This document shows positions 15,272 to 24,086 of a stretch of 43,622 bases of DNA, piece after piece. The notes under the pieces were generated by a model. The model ran no database searches, was not told where the DNA came from, and worked only from the letters and a program-made list of their open reading frames with translations. The position numbers and the translations under genes were made by a program. Position 1 is the first letter of the stretch; each line of letters opens with the position of its first letter. This stretch comes from Candidatus Omnitrophota bacterium. GTDB lineage: Bacteria > Omnitrophota > Gorgyraeia > Zapsychrales > Zapsychraceae. The stretch covers positions 5,278 to 48,899 of the forward strand of contig JADFXQ010000008.1 in assembly GCA_015233495.1 (NCBI GenBank), written 5' to 3'.

Positions 15272-15307
15272 ATTCCCGCGCTGGACTTTCTGACGCTCAG
15301 CGGGAAT
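15272..15307. repeat. ATTCCCGC / GCGGGAAT inverted repeat (REP/dRS3-like)
   Basis: ATTCCCGC at 15272-15279 and GCGGGAAT at 15300-15307 flank a 20-nt loop. The sequence context (CATTCCCGCGC ... GCGGGAATCTA) resembles the dispersed dRS3-type repeat of Neisseria, though only one copy is visible here. It lies between the amt leader terminator and the amt ATG. Confidence 0.6.
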
Positions 15308-15320
15308 CTAATGTGACAAT

Positions 15321-15404
15321 AAAAAAAGCGCTCCCGCCGATTGAACCAGTTCAATCAGCAAGAACGCTTCGTCGCGCTCCAAAATCCCGGCACCTCAGCG
15401 TGCC
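15321..15404 (-). promoter_or_regulatory. Candidate transcription attenuator / riboswitch in the amt leader
   Basis: Read on the minus strand: hairpin GGCAC/GTGCC (15404-15389), then a putative antiterminator GAGCGC/GCGUUC (15379-15362), then a nearly perfect 20-bp hairpin (15368-15327, including G-U pairs) directly followed by T7 (15327-15321). The antiterminator and the terminator share the segment 15362-15368, so only one can form at a time. This layout is typical of ligand- or translation-controlled attenuation ahead of the amt gene starting at 15250. I do not recognise it as a known riboswitch class; the blocks of the glnA/glutamine riboswitch are absent. Confidence 0.6.
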
Positions 15405-15425
15405 AAAAATCAACTTATTTAAAAT

Positions 15426-15431
15426 ATTATA
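15426..15431 (-). promoter_or_regulatory. Perfect -10 box TATAAT upstream of amt leader
   Basis: On the minus strand TATAAT lies at 15431-15426. Transcription would start near 15419 and give a leader of about 170 nt before the amt ATG. A -35 of normal quality is not visible; TTGTGG at 15456-15451 is a weak match with 19-bp spacing. Confidence 0.5.
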
Positions 15432-15462
15432 TCTAACAAAATCAAAACCGCCACAAATATTT

Positions 15463-15597
15463 TTATGGTTGGCGAAGCAGGCGAAGCATATCGTGCGTCC
15501 CGATTTTTCGCAAATACGCCGTGTCACCGATCTTTTTATAAGTGATCCGATAGCTTTGCGAAACCCTCAATTCATAAATATCGGTTTGACCCGCCAT
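15463..15597 (-). pseudogene. C-terminal remnant of a RelE/ParE-family toxin
   Basis: This 44-codon frame encodes MAGQTDIYELRVSQSYRITY, then KKIGDTAYLRKIGTHDMLRL and a short tail. It resembles the C-terminal half of RelE/ParE mRNA-interferase-type toxins, with the 'IyElRVs.sYRITy' strand pair and a terminal 'L..IGTHD'. The N-terminal half is missing. Going upstream in the same frame, a TAA at 15610-15612 interrupts it and the frame then runs into the end of the giant gene. No antitoxin gene is adjacent. A toxin lacking its first strands and helices is unlikely to be active, so I treat it as decayed. Confidence 0.6.
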
Positions 15598-15644
15598 TTT
15601 CTTATTGCATTATTTGTCAAGCCTTTCCAACAGCTCTTTCAAAT

Positions 15645-18600
15645 TTACGGAATGATTAATTGCAGTTCCTGCGGCTGGATTTTGATATGCATAATGCCTG
15701 ATAGAATCTCATTATCCGGCTTGCCGGATAAAAGCAAAGAGACCATATCCGAGATAGCTGGTTCGGCGGCAAACGCGCGGCTCTCCTCGATTCGCAAAAT
15801 TTCCGCGATCAGACCCATTACGTACCCCATACGATCGGCCAACACTTCTTGCTGGCAGCACGCCAAAAGAAAATTCTTAACCCGCTCTGATGACGGTAAA
15901 ACCCCTTCATTGACAATTGCTTGAATCCGCTGCCACTCCGCGGTTAAATTAATTTTCTCCAACCGCATAGCTTCGGCCGGGCTCAATGCTCCGCCTTGCC
16001 CATTCAGTAAACTGTTCGCCGGCCTCCCCCGTAAATCCTTAAAATCAACACCGCCGGTTTTATTATCTTGCATCGTTGGAGTCGCTGTTGAGTCCGCGCT
16101 CCCATCATTTATTACCGGCGCGGCAACCGCTGGCAATCCGGCTTGAACAATCGCAGAAGACATTGTGCCGTATGCGAAATCCACCCCAGAACGTTTCATT
16201 TCCGTCAATATAGTGTCAATTTGCGTATCCGGGTTTACAAGCGGATTTGGGTCTTTGATTAAAATCGCCCGAACTTCTTGCGGAGTGGTTTTTCCTTCAG
16301 CAAAATCCAAAAGCGCCCCATAACCGCCGCCCATGAATGCGTGGATATCGGCAATAGTTTGGCGCGCTGACTCTTCCGGCAAACCCGCCTCATCTATTAG
16401 TCGCGCTACTGCTTCTTGCGTGAGCTCCTTTGCATCCTCTTTATCCACGATCTTGTTCCAAACATCCCAAGAATACTGCAAGCAAATTTCAATTGCGATA
16501 GCATTAGATAGGATCGCCGGTATATTTTCTATGCCCGGCTGAACGATCGCCTCCGCCATTACCTCAGAGGCATGAAATTTCGCATCATCGATCAATGCGC
16601 TGTATAACTGCGCTATTTTCACGGGATCCGTTGTATCAAATGAAGAAATATCCTGCTCCAAAACGGATTTCAAAATGTTTAATACCCCTGTACTTATCTC
16701 CTCTCTGCTGTGTCGAACGAGCAATTCCTGAAGCGCTTTAACATCACGAGGTTTACGTAATTGGCGCAATCCAGCTATAGTCGCAAAACGCGCATCAATA
16801 TCCTCAAATCCTTGCACATACATGGGAGACAGGGGATCAAAATCAGCAGGAATATCGGCCGACCGGGATGAGAAAAATTTCCCGATTTTAGAAAGCCTGA
16901 CTACCGGCGCTGGTTCCGTAAGCGCGGTAATCGTTTTTGAAACCCAGTCCGTATTTGAGGTTGTTGTATAATAAACTGTGGAAATCCCCGCATTTGCCGC
17001 CATTTTGTTAATAGTTTTCAAACCGCTATTCAACATTTCAACACGGATTTGCCGGTCTTGAAATACGGAAGCTTGAGTGCTGGTTTTTGCCGCGACCTCC
17101 ACCGCGTGAACATAAAGCGTCAAATTCCCAGCCCGGTCTTTAACAATAATCATATTGTATTTAGCGTAAAATTTTCCGCCGCGGTATTGCGTCACCATAA
17201 AATGCATCTGGCTCGCGATCCAAATAGGAACCGACCAAAAATTAATCCCGACCCCGGTCTTTTCTGCGTTTAAACTCGCGGTACAGTCGCCGCAAAGGTC
17301 GCCGTATTTTAATTCGGTCAAATCCCGCGGAGAAATACGAAAGGTTATACCGCTTTTGTCCGGCGGATTTAACACTTCCGCGATTTCATCGGCATACACA
17401 TCAATCAGTGCCGGCTGGGCTGTAAACTCCGCCAAAGTGTGTCCGGTCGCAAAGAACAGGCGGTCGGATAAGGCTTGCTGTGCTTTAGGTTGACCTTTTT
17501 TTTCGTCTTTTTGTCGGGCAACCTGGGCGGCTGTCTGTAAAGTACCGGAGACTTCCGAAGCGTCCTGGATATTCAATAATTTAAGCAGTCTTTTGCCCTG
17601 GCTGCCCAATCGCGCGATGTCCTCGGCGGCATTCTCCCAAACCCAATCTTTAATATTTCCCCTTTTAATGAGCAGCCATAATATAGAATAATGTTTTTCC
17701 ATATGATAATCTGTTAATCCGCTTAAAATTTCCGCCGGAGATAGTAAACTGTAATTTTTTTTCAGTCGCGCGATAAAACGATCAAAATCAGCATCCCGCA
17801 TCATAAATCGGCCGGCCGCATCCATCTCCATCAATTGCAGAATATCTCCCATGTTATACATAGCCGCTATGAAAAATAAAGGCGCGGCCATTCGCAATTT
17901 TTGCAGGCGTTCTTTTCCTTTATCATAAAGATTCCCGGAAGCCTGCTGTATTTGGCTTAACTGTTGCCTTAATGCCGCCAAATTTTCATCGATTCGACCG
18001 CGCAGTGTTTTCGTTGGGTCTTTCGGCATAGCCGCTTCCAATGGCAGCAAAGCTTCGGCAAGCAATGTGTCAAGAAAGCCCGAGACATCCTCTTGCTTGA
18101 CTGCGGATAATTCTTCCGGTCTTTCCGCAAGAGCGGCTGATAACACGGGAGGCATATTGGGCAAATTACCAATAGTTCTTTTTCCAATTGGGGCTGGAAA
18201 TAAAATAGTATAGGCCGGAAAAGACACTTCTTGTGTTCTTCCGGTGAGGGGATCTGTCTGATGCGCCGTTTGGGTTTGAACGCTTTCCACCCTGCCTTTG
18301 CCGTATTTAATATGCATTACTTGATCCCCGATGTTAAATTGGAGAGTTTCTACGGGAGAAGAACTGACCACCATGCGTTTTCGTTCTAAATTCCCCAATG
18401 GAGATGACGACTGTAATCTGATTTCTGCCGCCCTTAAAGGACTGCTGAATGTCGCTAAAATCGGCATATTAGTCGGAGTTATTGGCGGCGCCACAAAGCT
18501 GGGGTATACGGTTACCGCTCCTGAGGAAGCTGCGGAAAGACTCGCGGCCGGTATTGATAAATCAAACACCATCCCGCCGCTGATATAATTTCTGACTACC

Positions 18601-19607
18601 GGTTCATCAGAAGCGTCAATCGCTTGATTTGTGTTGTATTCGCCGGATTGAAATGATTTTTTATATTCCGCGAAATAGGTGAGCGGCGACCAAGCGGCCG
18701 GTGAAGCCAGTCCGGCCAAATTTTCTTTATCGATCAGCGCGGAGTATACCCCCGGTCTGCCCTTATATCTCGACTTGAACCACTGCGCCATGATGAGCGA
18801 ATAATAAACTTGGCGCAAGGCCGCGTAGCGGGGCGCGGCATTGATTTCAACCGTCAGTTTCGGAATGATGAGTTCCCGGACCAAACGCGCCGCGTATTCG
18901 TTCAACGCCTTGGCCCGGGGATCTTTAAAATTATAAACTGCCGAATCTTTAAGATAATCCTGCTCCAGCATCACTTTCAGCGTGGCTTTATAAATATACG
19001 CGCCATTACCCGACTCATTCCTGCCTTTCTTCCCTTCGGAAATTATGATCTCTCCCGGCACAATCCACGGCCGGGTCATCGTGGGGATTTCAATATTTTG
19101 CGTCCCATACAATTCCGCGGCTTTTTGATAAAGTTTTTCCCAATATTGTTTACCCTCCGGCATATCCGGAGACGTGAACTTGGCCGTGTCTTTTTTCAAC
19201 TGCACATCCGCGGCCAACAAAACTTTGCCCACATCGGTTTTGGCCAAACGACTGTCCATAATCCGGTCCGGCGCGTCCGGCTTTAAGTTCACCCAAAACG
19301 CACTGTTCGGCAACGTGATTCCGACAAAAAAATAATTCAAAAGAATTTTGGCAGCCGCTTCGATGTCGGCGGACTGGGGAGTTTTAAAATCACCTTTATC
19401 TATCAAGAGATGAAAATTGTTCCCGGCCGGGTCATAACTCAATGACCGCAAGTGCAGGGGCCGAAACGGTTCCTGAATCAGCGAATTACGAAACGCCCCA
19501 ATCGCTCCCGGAATATTCAAACTCCCGGCAATCTGGGCAAAGCCCGTCTGCTGATAAATGAGGCATAAACACAAAACTAAGGACAATATTTTATTTTGTC
19601 GCGGCAT
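15645..19607 (-). CDS. Giant exported protein 1 (Omnitrophota-type N-terminal module)
   Basis: The 1320-residue protein has a signal peptide (residues 1-25, ending TGFAQ). Residues about 45-345 form a module shared with the protein at 30788-34642: W-V-N-L near residue 106, 'T.vGK.LLAaD.Q.K', 'LKVMLEqDYL', 'REL..P.LT.EiN', 'QW FK' and a closing 'R.Y.SGG'. Around residue 425 is a small beta segment, IGDQVMHIKYGKGRVESV, like the Tudor-type fold at the UvrD/PcrA C-terminus. Around 760-900 is a domain with CGDC (YGDLCGDCTA), perhaps a GNAT-like fold. The C-terminal third is helical and HEAT-like. Function unknown. Confidence 0.8.
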   Translation of the reverse strand: MPRQNKILSLVLCLCLIYQQTGFAQIAGSLNIPGAIGAFRNSLIQEPFRPLHLRSLSYDPAGNNFHLLIDKGDFKTPQSADIEAAAKILLNYFFVGITLPNSAFWVNLKPDAPDRIMDSRLAKTDVGKVLLAADVQLKKDTAKFTSPDMPEGKQYWEKLYQKAAELYGTQNIEIPTMTRPWIVPGEIIISEGKKGRNESGNGAYIYKATLKVMLEQDYLKDSAVYNFKDPRAKALNEYAARLVRELIIPKLTVEINAAPRYAALRQVYYSLIMAQWFKSRYKGRPGVYSALIDKENLAGLASPAAWSPLTYFAEYKKSFQSGEYNTNQAIDASDEPVVRNYISGGMVFDLSIPAASLSAASSGAVTVYPSFVAPPITPTNMPILATFSSPLRAAEIRLQSSSPLGNLERKRMVVSSSPVETLQFNIGDQVMHIKYGKGRVESVQTQTAHQTDPLTGRTQEVSFPAYTILFPAPIGKRTIGNLPNMPPVLSAALAERPEELSAVKQEDVSGFLDTLLAEALLPLEAAMPKDPTKTLRGRIDENLAALRQQLSQIQQASGNLYDKGKERLQKLRMAAPLFFIAAMYNMGDILQLMEMDAAGRFMMRDADFDRFIARLKKNYSLLSPAEILSGLTDYHMEKHYSILWLLIKRGNIKDWVWENAAEDIARLGSQGKRLLKLLNIQDASEVSGTLQTAAQVARQKDEKKGQPKAQQALSDRLFFATGHTLAEFTAQPALIDVYADEIAEVLNPPDKSGITFRISPRDLTELKYGDLCGDCTASLNAEKTGVGINFWSVPIWIASQMHFMVTQYRGGKFYAKYNMIIVKDRAGNLTLYVHAVEVAAKTSTQASVFQDRQIRVEMLNSGLKTINKMAANAGISTVYYTTTSNTDWVSKTITALTEPAPVVRLSKIGKFFSSRSADIPADFDPLSPMYVQGFEDIDARFATIAGLRQLRKPRDVKALQELLVRHSREEISTGVLNILKSVLEQDISSFDTTDPVKIAQLYSALIDDAKFHASEVMAEAIVQPGIENIPAILSNAIAIEICLQYSWDVWNKIVDKEDAKELTQEAVARLIDEAGLPEESARQTIADIHAFMGGGYGALLDFAEGKTTPQEVRAILIKDPNPLVNPDTQIDTILTEMKRSGVDFAYGTMSSAIVQAGLPAVAAPVINDGSADSTATPTMQDNKTGGVDFKDLRGRPANSLLNGQGGALSPAEAMRLEKINLTAEWQRIQAIVNEGVLPSSERVKNFLLACCQQEVLADRMGYVMGLIAEILRIEESRAFAAEPAISDMVSLLLSGKPDNEILSGIMHIKIQPQELQLIIP

Positions 19608-19711
19608 ACATCTTCCCGGTTCGGCGAAGCGTCAATAATATATCTAATTAAAATATATCCTATAAACCGTGAAAAACAAGGCATTCGGACGGGATTCAGG
19701 AAAGCGTTTCC

Positions 19712-21769
19712 TTATTCGTACCGCAGGGCTTCGATGGGGTTGAGTTTGGAGGCTTGCACTGCCGGCCAGATGCCAAAGATTAGGCCGACGATCAGGGAAA
19801 ACGTGGTGGCTAACAACAGAGGAAACACCGAAATTTTTACCGCCCAACCGGCGAATACGACGATCAACAGCGATACGCCGACGCCGATCGCGACGCCGAT
19901 CAAGCCGCCCAGAAAAGACAAAAGCATGGCTTCAATCAAAAACTGCATGAGAATATCGCGGTTGTTCGCGCCGATCGCTTTGCGGAGGCCGATTTCGCGG
20001 GTGCGTTCGGTCACGGAAACCAGCATGATATTCATGATCCCGATGCCGCCGACAATCAGCGAAATTGTGGCAATAATCCCCAGCAGCATACTCATGATTT
20101 TGGTGCTCTGCATCATTGCTTCTTTTATATCCGACATATTGCGGACTTGAAAATTATCGTCCGCCTCTTTAGGGGTCAGATGATGAATTTTGCTGACGGT
20201 TTTGACAATTTCCGTCTGCGCCGCGTCAGCCGCTTCGGGGCCGCTAACTTCAGCGGCAATTGAATCAATGTATTGTTTTCCCAAAACCCGGTACATCGCG
20301 GTAGTGATCGGAATGATCACAATGTCATCCTGATCGCGCCAGCCGCTGGCTCCGCGCGCCGGCAAAACGCCGATCACTTTAAAATTGATCAGGTTGATCT
20401 TAATGGTTTCGCCAATCGGGTCGGCGTCGCCAAATAATTGCCGGGCCACGGTAGCTCCGATCAAAGTAACCTTGGCCCGCTTTTTTACTTCATCGTCGGT
20501 AAAAAACCGGCCCGCCACCGGCGCGGCGTTACGCATGGTTTCGTATGCCGTGCCGTCCCCCTCGACTTGGGAATTCCAATTTTTACTGCTATAAACCAAC
20601 TGCGCCCGGCCTTGCACCGAAGGGTTGACATTTTTAATCACCAACTGGATTTTGGCAATCGCGTCAACATCTTCAAAGGTAAACCGGGTCACTGACCCGG
20701 CTTGCATGGATACCCCGTGACTGTTCGCGGACCCGGGCATAATCATCAGTAAGTTCGAGCCTAAGGAGGACAATTGTTTTTCAATCGAATCCTGAGCGCC
20801 GCGGCCCAGCGAGATCATGGCGATTACCGCGGCCACGCCGATCAAAATCCCGAGTACTGAAAGGAAAGTGCGCATTTTATGCGAGGCCATGGCAAACACG
20901 GCCTGCTTCATGTATTCCCAAAACTTGATCCCGCCGGCAACCGAGACAGCGGCGTCGGAATCCGGGGTTACGGTTTTTCCATAACCTTCCGGCGCTGATA
21001 CCTCTCGGCCTACCGGATCCGCTAAGCCTGCATTCGAGGCTGATGCCAGCCTGGCTCCGGTTGCTGATGGAGCGCCATTCTGAATTTTATCCGAAACGAT
21101 CACGCCATCCTTCATCACAATAACCCGTTTCGCTACCGCTGCCATCTCGTTTTCATGGGTGACCATGATGATCGTCTTGCCTTTACGGTTCAATTCCTGA
21201 AGTATTCCAATGATTTCCGCTTTGCTCTTGGAATCCAGATTGCCGGTCGGCTCATCCGCGAAAAGAATCAGCGGATCATTTACCAATGAACGGGCAATGG
21301 CCACGCGCTGCTGCTGGCCTCCGGACATTTCATTAGGACGATGCTGCATACGGTCCTTGAGTCCCACCTCTTCTAAACGCTGGTTGATCACCGCCTCATG
21401 TTTGCCGCCTTCCAATCCGGCGTAAATCAAAGGAAGTTCCACATTGCCCGCGGCAGTCATGTTAGCCAACAAATGGAACTGCTGAAAAATAAAACCCAAG
21501 CGTTTATTGCGCAAGGTAGCCAATTCGTCATCCGTGCATTTTTTGACATCCTGGCCTTCCAGCAAATACGTCCCTTCGTCCGGCCGATCGAGTAAACCGA
21601 GAACATGCATCAAGGTGGATTTTCCCGACCCAGAAGGCCCCATAATCGCCACAAATTCCCCGGCGCATATCGTCAAAGAAACCCGGCGCAAGGCCTGGAC
21701 GTCAATCTTGCCCATGCGGTAGGTTTTAGATAAATCTTTAACTTGGATAATAGTTTTATTCATTCCCAA
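19712..21769 (-). CDS. macB: MacB-type ABC transporter, ATPase-permease fusion
   Basis: MacB couples ATP hydrolysis to a TolC-linked efflux pathway through a periplasmic domain. Residues 1-230 are the ATPase: Walker [10 protein letters not shown] (about 42-50), signature [15 protein letters not shown], Walker [15 protein letters not shown] and H-loop VTHE. After an Ala/Ser/Gly-rich linker (about 235-275) come TM1 ([20 protein letters not shown]), the ~210-residue periplasmic domain, and three C-terminal membrane helices with the FtsX signature ([19 protein letters not shown]). Length 685 aa is slightly above the MacB norm because of the linker. It is the last gene of the sigma-anti-sigma-efflux operon, 24 nt after the adaptor gene. 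Confidence 0.95.
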   Translation of the reverse strand: MGMNKTIIQVKDLSKTYRMGKIDVQALRRVSLTICAGEFVAIMGPSGSGKSTLMHVLGLLDRPDEGTYLLEGQDVKKCTDDELATLRNKRLGFIFQQFHLLANMTAAGNVELPLIYAGLEGGKHEAVINQRLEEVGLKDRMQHRPNEMSGGQQQRVAIARSLVNDPLILFADEPTGNLDSKSKAEIIGILQELNRKGKTIIMVTHENEMAAVAKRVIVMKDGVIVSDKIQNGAPSATGARLASASNAGLADPVGREVSAPEGYGKTVTPDSDAAVSVAGGIKFWEYMKQAVFAMASHKMRTFLSVLGILIGVAAVIAMISLGRGAQDSIEKQLSSLGSNLLMIMPGSANSHGVSMQAGSVTRFTFEDVDAIAKIQLVIKNVNPSVQGRAQLVYSSKNWNSQVEGDGTAYETMRNAAPVAGRFFTDDEVKKRAKVTLIGATVARQLFGDADPIGETIKINLINFKVIGVLPARGASGWRDQDDIVIIPITTAMYRVLGKQYIDSIAAEVSGPEAADAAQTEIVKTVSKIHHLTPKEADDNFQVRNMSDIKEAMMQSTKIMSMLLGIIATISLIVGGIGIMNIMLVSVTERTREIGLRKAIGANNRDILMQFLIEAMLLSFLGGLIGVAIGVGVSLLIVVFAGWAVKISVFPLLLATTFSLIVGLIFGIWPAVQASKLNPIEALRYE

Positions 21770-21793
21770 CCACTCCCCCGCCTTAAGCCTCTT

Positions 21794-22753
21794 TTACCTT
21801 CCCGGTCTTCGGGCTGGCATAAACGGATTTTTCCCACCCGGGTCTTTTGCCGGTACTGTGTATTTTTTCGCCTTGATAATAACCGTATCCTCGGCGGCGA
21901 TACCCGAAACAATTTCCACATTTTTATCATCAGTAATCCCCAGCTCAACCTCGGTTTTTACCGGTTCCTCTCCCGAAGACTTAACGAACACAAAATTTCC
22001 CTTGGGGGTTTTGCGCACCGCGTCAACTGGCAGTAATAAAATATTTTGCTTATCATATTCGACAAAGTCCACGTTCGCGTTCATGCCGGAACGTAAAAAC
22101 GCCGGCACCTCGTCCATCAAGAGATCCACATGATAAATCGTCACATTATTGACCGTCTGTGATTCATAATAAATATGATCGACTTTCGCTTTAATCTTTT
22201 TATCCGCGTACGCGTCCAAACTCACCGCGGCCTTCTGCCCCAAAGAAATTTTTCCGATATCCGTTTCATCCACTTGCGCCTGGATGATCAAATGATCCGA
22301 AAGGACCACCACCGCGTCAGCCGTAGTCACGGTTTGCGCCGGCTGGGTAGTCGCCACAATCACCTGCCCGTCCATCGGCGACAAAAGCGGAATGGCTTTA
22401 TACACGTCTTGCCAATACTGCACCGCGGCCGCGTCCTGACCCCGCGCCGCGTCCAAAAGCGCGGCCCGCTCCGTCGAGCTCATCCAGGCGATAATCTGCC
22501 CGGCCTTGACCATGTCCCCTTCCTGAACCAGCACTTTATCAATCCGGCCATTGACCGGCGGCTTGACTTCCAGACGGTTTTTCGGCAGCACGGTTCCGGT
22601 CGTGGAAATAAAGGTCTGAATCGCTCCGACCTTCGGCTGTATCTCTTTTATGGCTTCCGTTGCCGTATTCCCTTTTTTAACGCGCGCCACAATGAAAGCG
22701 GCAACCGCTACGACGAGCAGCAACGCAATAATTTTATTTCGGGCCTTATTCAA
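21794..22753 (-). CDS. macA: MacA-like periplasmic adaptor (HlyD family) with short hairpin, TTG start
   Basis: Adaptor linking MacB to TolC. I start it at TTG 22753, because AGGAG lies 6 nt upstream and the reading frame before it overlaps tolC and has no signal. That gives 319 residues: an N-terminal membrane anchor (residues 6-23), first half of the lipoyl domain (GRIDKVLVQEGDMVKAGQ), the helical hairpin, second half (LSPMDGQVIVATTQPAQTV), beta-barrel domain and membrane-proximal domain (GNFVFVKSSGE). The hairpin is only about 25 residues, far shorter than in E. coli MacA, so TolC docking must be direct or different. The TTG overlaps the tolC stop (TTGAATAA), indicating coupled translation. 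Confidence 0.88.
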   Translation of the reverse strand: MNKARNKIIALLLVVAVAAFIVARVKKGNTATEAIKEIQPKVGAIQTFISTTGTVLPKNRLEVKPPVNGRIDKVLVQEGDMVKAGQIIAWMSSTERAALLDAARGQDAAAVQYWQDVYKAIPLLSPMDGQVIVATTQPAQTVTTADAVVVLSDHLIIQAQVDETDIGKISLGQKAAVSLDAYADKKIKAKVDHIYYESQTVNNVTIYHVDLLMDEVPAFLRSGMNANVDFVEYDKQNILLLPVDAVRKTPKGNFVFVKSSGEEPVKTEVELGITDDKNVEIVSGIAAEDTVIIKAKKYTVPAKDPGGKNPFMPARRPGR

Positions 22754-24035
22754 GTGTTTCTCCTTTCGCCTGGATCCAATTTGCTTCCGCCAAGAGCGCG
22801 TTGGCTTGAGCGTCCAAATATGTTTTTTTCGCGCCGACCAAAGTATCCTCAATTATCGACCAGTTATCATACGTGATGAAACCGGCGGAATATTCCGCCT
22901 CCGCGATTTTTGCGCGCTCCTGCGCTGCAGTTAACGCTTTTTCCCGCACTGTCACTAACTCCAAGTTGTCCTGCAAACTGTTCCAATTATTCACCAAAGC
23001 GACCACTATCCCGTCTCTGGCGCTGCGGCTGTCCGCGGCGGCTTTATTCAAAACCGCTTTGGCTTGCGCCAATTGTCCGGTCCTTTGTCCCCCATCGAAA
23101 ATCGGCATTGACACCGTCAATCCCGCGTCCCAACTGTCATCCTTCGGCGCCCACTGATGCCCGGCGCGGTCCGCGCCAGCCTGTCCCGTCAATTTAGGAA
23201 AAAAACTGCCCCGCGCTGATGCCACGCTAAACGCGGCCGCGTTTTCCTGCGCGGCAGCCTGCAATACCGTGGGATGCCGGCTGGCAATTGCCGCGAAATC
23301 CGGTGGAGCGCTGGCCGCAGTCTGTTCATTCTTGTTTATACCCGTATCTTTAACCGAAAAATCACCCGATACGCTCAACGCGGCGAATTCCGGCCAGCCC
23401 ATTTCTTTATTTAACTGCCTCTGCGCCAACACCACGTCGCGCTTCGCCTGATTGATCTCAAATTCCGCCGAAGCTAAATTCGCTTCGGCGTTTAAAAGCG
23501 CGCCCTTATGTTCCAAGCCGCTTTGATAACGCAAGGCGATCAAATCGCGTTCACTTTTACGAATCTGGGCGATATCTCGCGTAACGGCAATCAAACCCTG
23601 CGCCTTAAGCAAATTCACAAAAGCCGTTCGTAACCGCAACCGGATTTGGGAAGACGCGAATCGATAACTCTGTTGGCTGGCCTTGACGTTTTCTTTAGCC
23701 GCGGCTAAATCATTGGGAGTTTTCATCCCGTCAAAAATCAATTGGGACACATTCGCCCCATAAGAATAGGAATTGGTTTTTACACTCTCGCCGTTGGAAG
23801 AAGCCGCGGTCCGCGACGCGGACGCGCTGGAAGTGACCTGCGGAAACAAACCACTCCGCGTGACTTGGCGGCTGGCTTGCGACTGACGCACGGATTCCTC
23901 CGCGGAAATCAAATCCGGATTATTTTTTTGCGATTCCGCCAAACAGTCTTGCCAAGTCAAAGTTTGCTGGGCGAAAGACGGCAGGCAAAAGATTAAAGTA
24001 AACAGCAAAAAAACCAAAATTTTATATCCACGCAT
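22746..24035 (-). CDS. TolC-family outer membrane efflux protein
   Basis: Trimeric OMF channel spanning outer membrane and periplasm. The 429-residue protein starts with a signal peptide (residues 1-22, ending SFAQQ). Two OEP repeats follow: LTWQDCLAESQKNNPDL (residue 25) and a second half beginning near residue 245 (DFAAIASRHPTVLQAAAQ). Long helices carry QLIFDGMKT and MPIFDGGQR, the matching turn motifs of each half. The C-terminus ends ALLAEANWIQAKGETLE. The gene belongs to the sigma-anti-sigma-Spy-efflux unit and is directly followed by the adaptor. Confidence 0.93.
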   Translation of the reverse strand: MRGYKILVFLLFTLIFCLPSFAQQTLTWQDCLAESQKNNPDLISAEESVRQSQASRQVTRSGLFPQVTSSASASRTAASSNGESVKTNSYSYGANVSQLIFDGMKTPNDLAAAKENVKASQQSYRFASSQIRLRLRTAFVNLLKAQGLIAVTRDIAQIRKSERDLIALRYQSGLEHKGALLNAEANLASAEFEINQAKRDVVLAQRQLNKEMGWPEFAALSVSGDFSVKDTGINKNEQTAASAPPDFAAIASRHPTVLQAAAQENAAAFSVASARGSFFPKLTGQAGADRAGHQWAPKDDSWDAGLTVSMPIFDGGQRTGQLAQAKAVLNKAAADSRSARDGIVVALVNNWNSLQDNLELVTVREKALTAAQERAKIAEAEYSAGFITYDNWSIIEDTLVGAKKTYLDAQANALLAEANWIQAKGETLE

Positions 24036-24086
24036 AATTTCATCCTTGATCTTTGCCTGCCGTCTTATCCCGTTTCTTGACTGAAA

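Noticed and set aside
15385-15406. Sigma-54-like TGGCACG...GTGC sequence upstream of amt on the minus strand
   Set aside because: The distance from GG to GC is 13 bp where the -24/-12 class requires 12, and the sequence is the GGCAC/GTGCC hairpin of the leader. TATAAT at 15431-15426 explains transcription better.
15321-15410. glnA-type (glutamine) riboswitch or fluoride, TPP or SAM class in the amt leader
   Set aside because: Conserved blocks of these classes (for example ACGGAAGUAGG of glnA RNA, or the GGNGAUGGNGUUC of fluoride) are not found; only generic hairpins are seen.
22754-22852. Longer MacA-like protein starting at 22852
   Set aside because: This region is tolC sequence in another frame; the TTG at 22753 has AGGAG and is immediately followed by a normal anchor helix.
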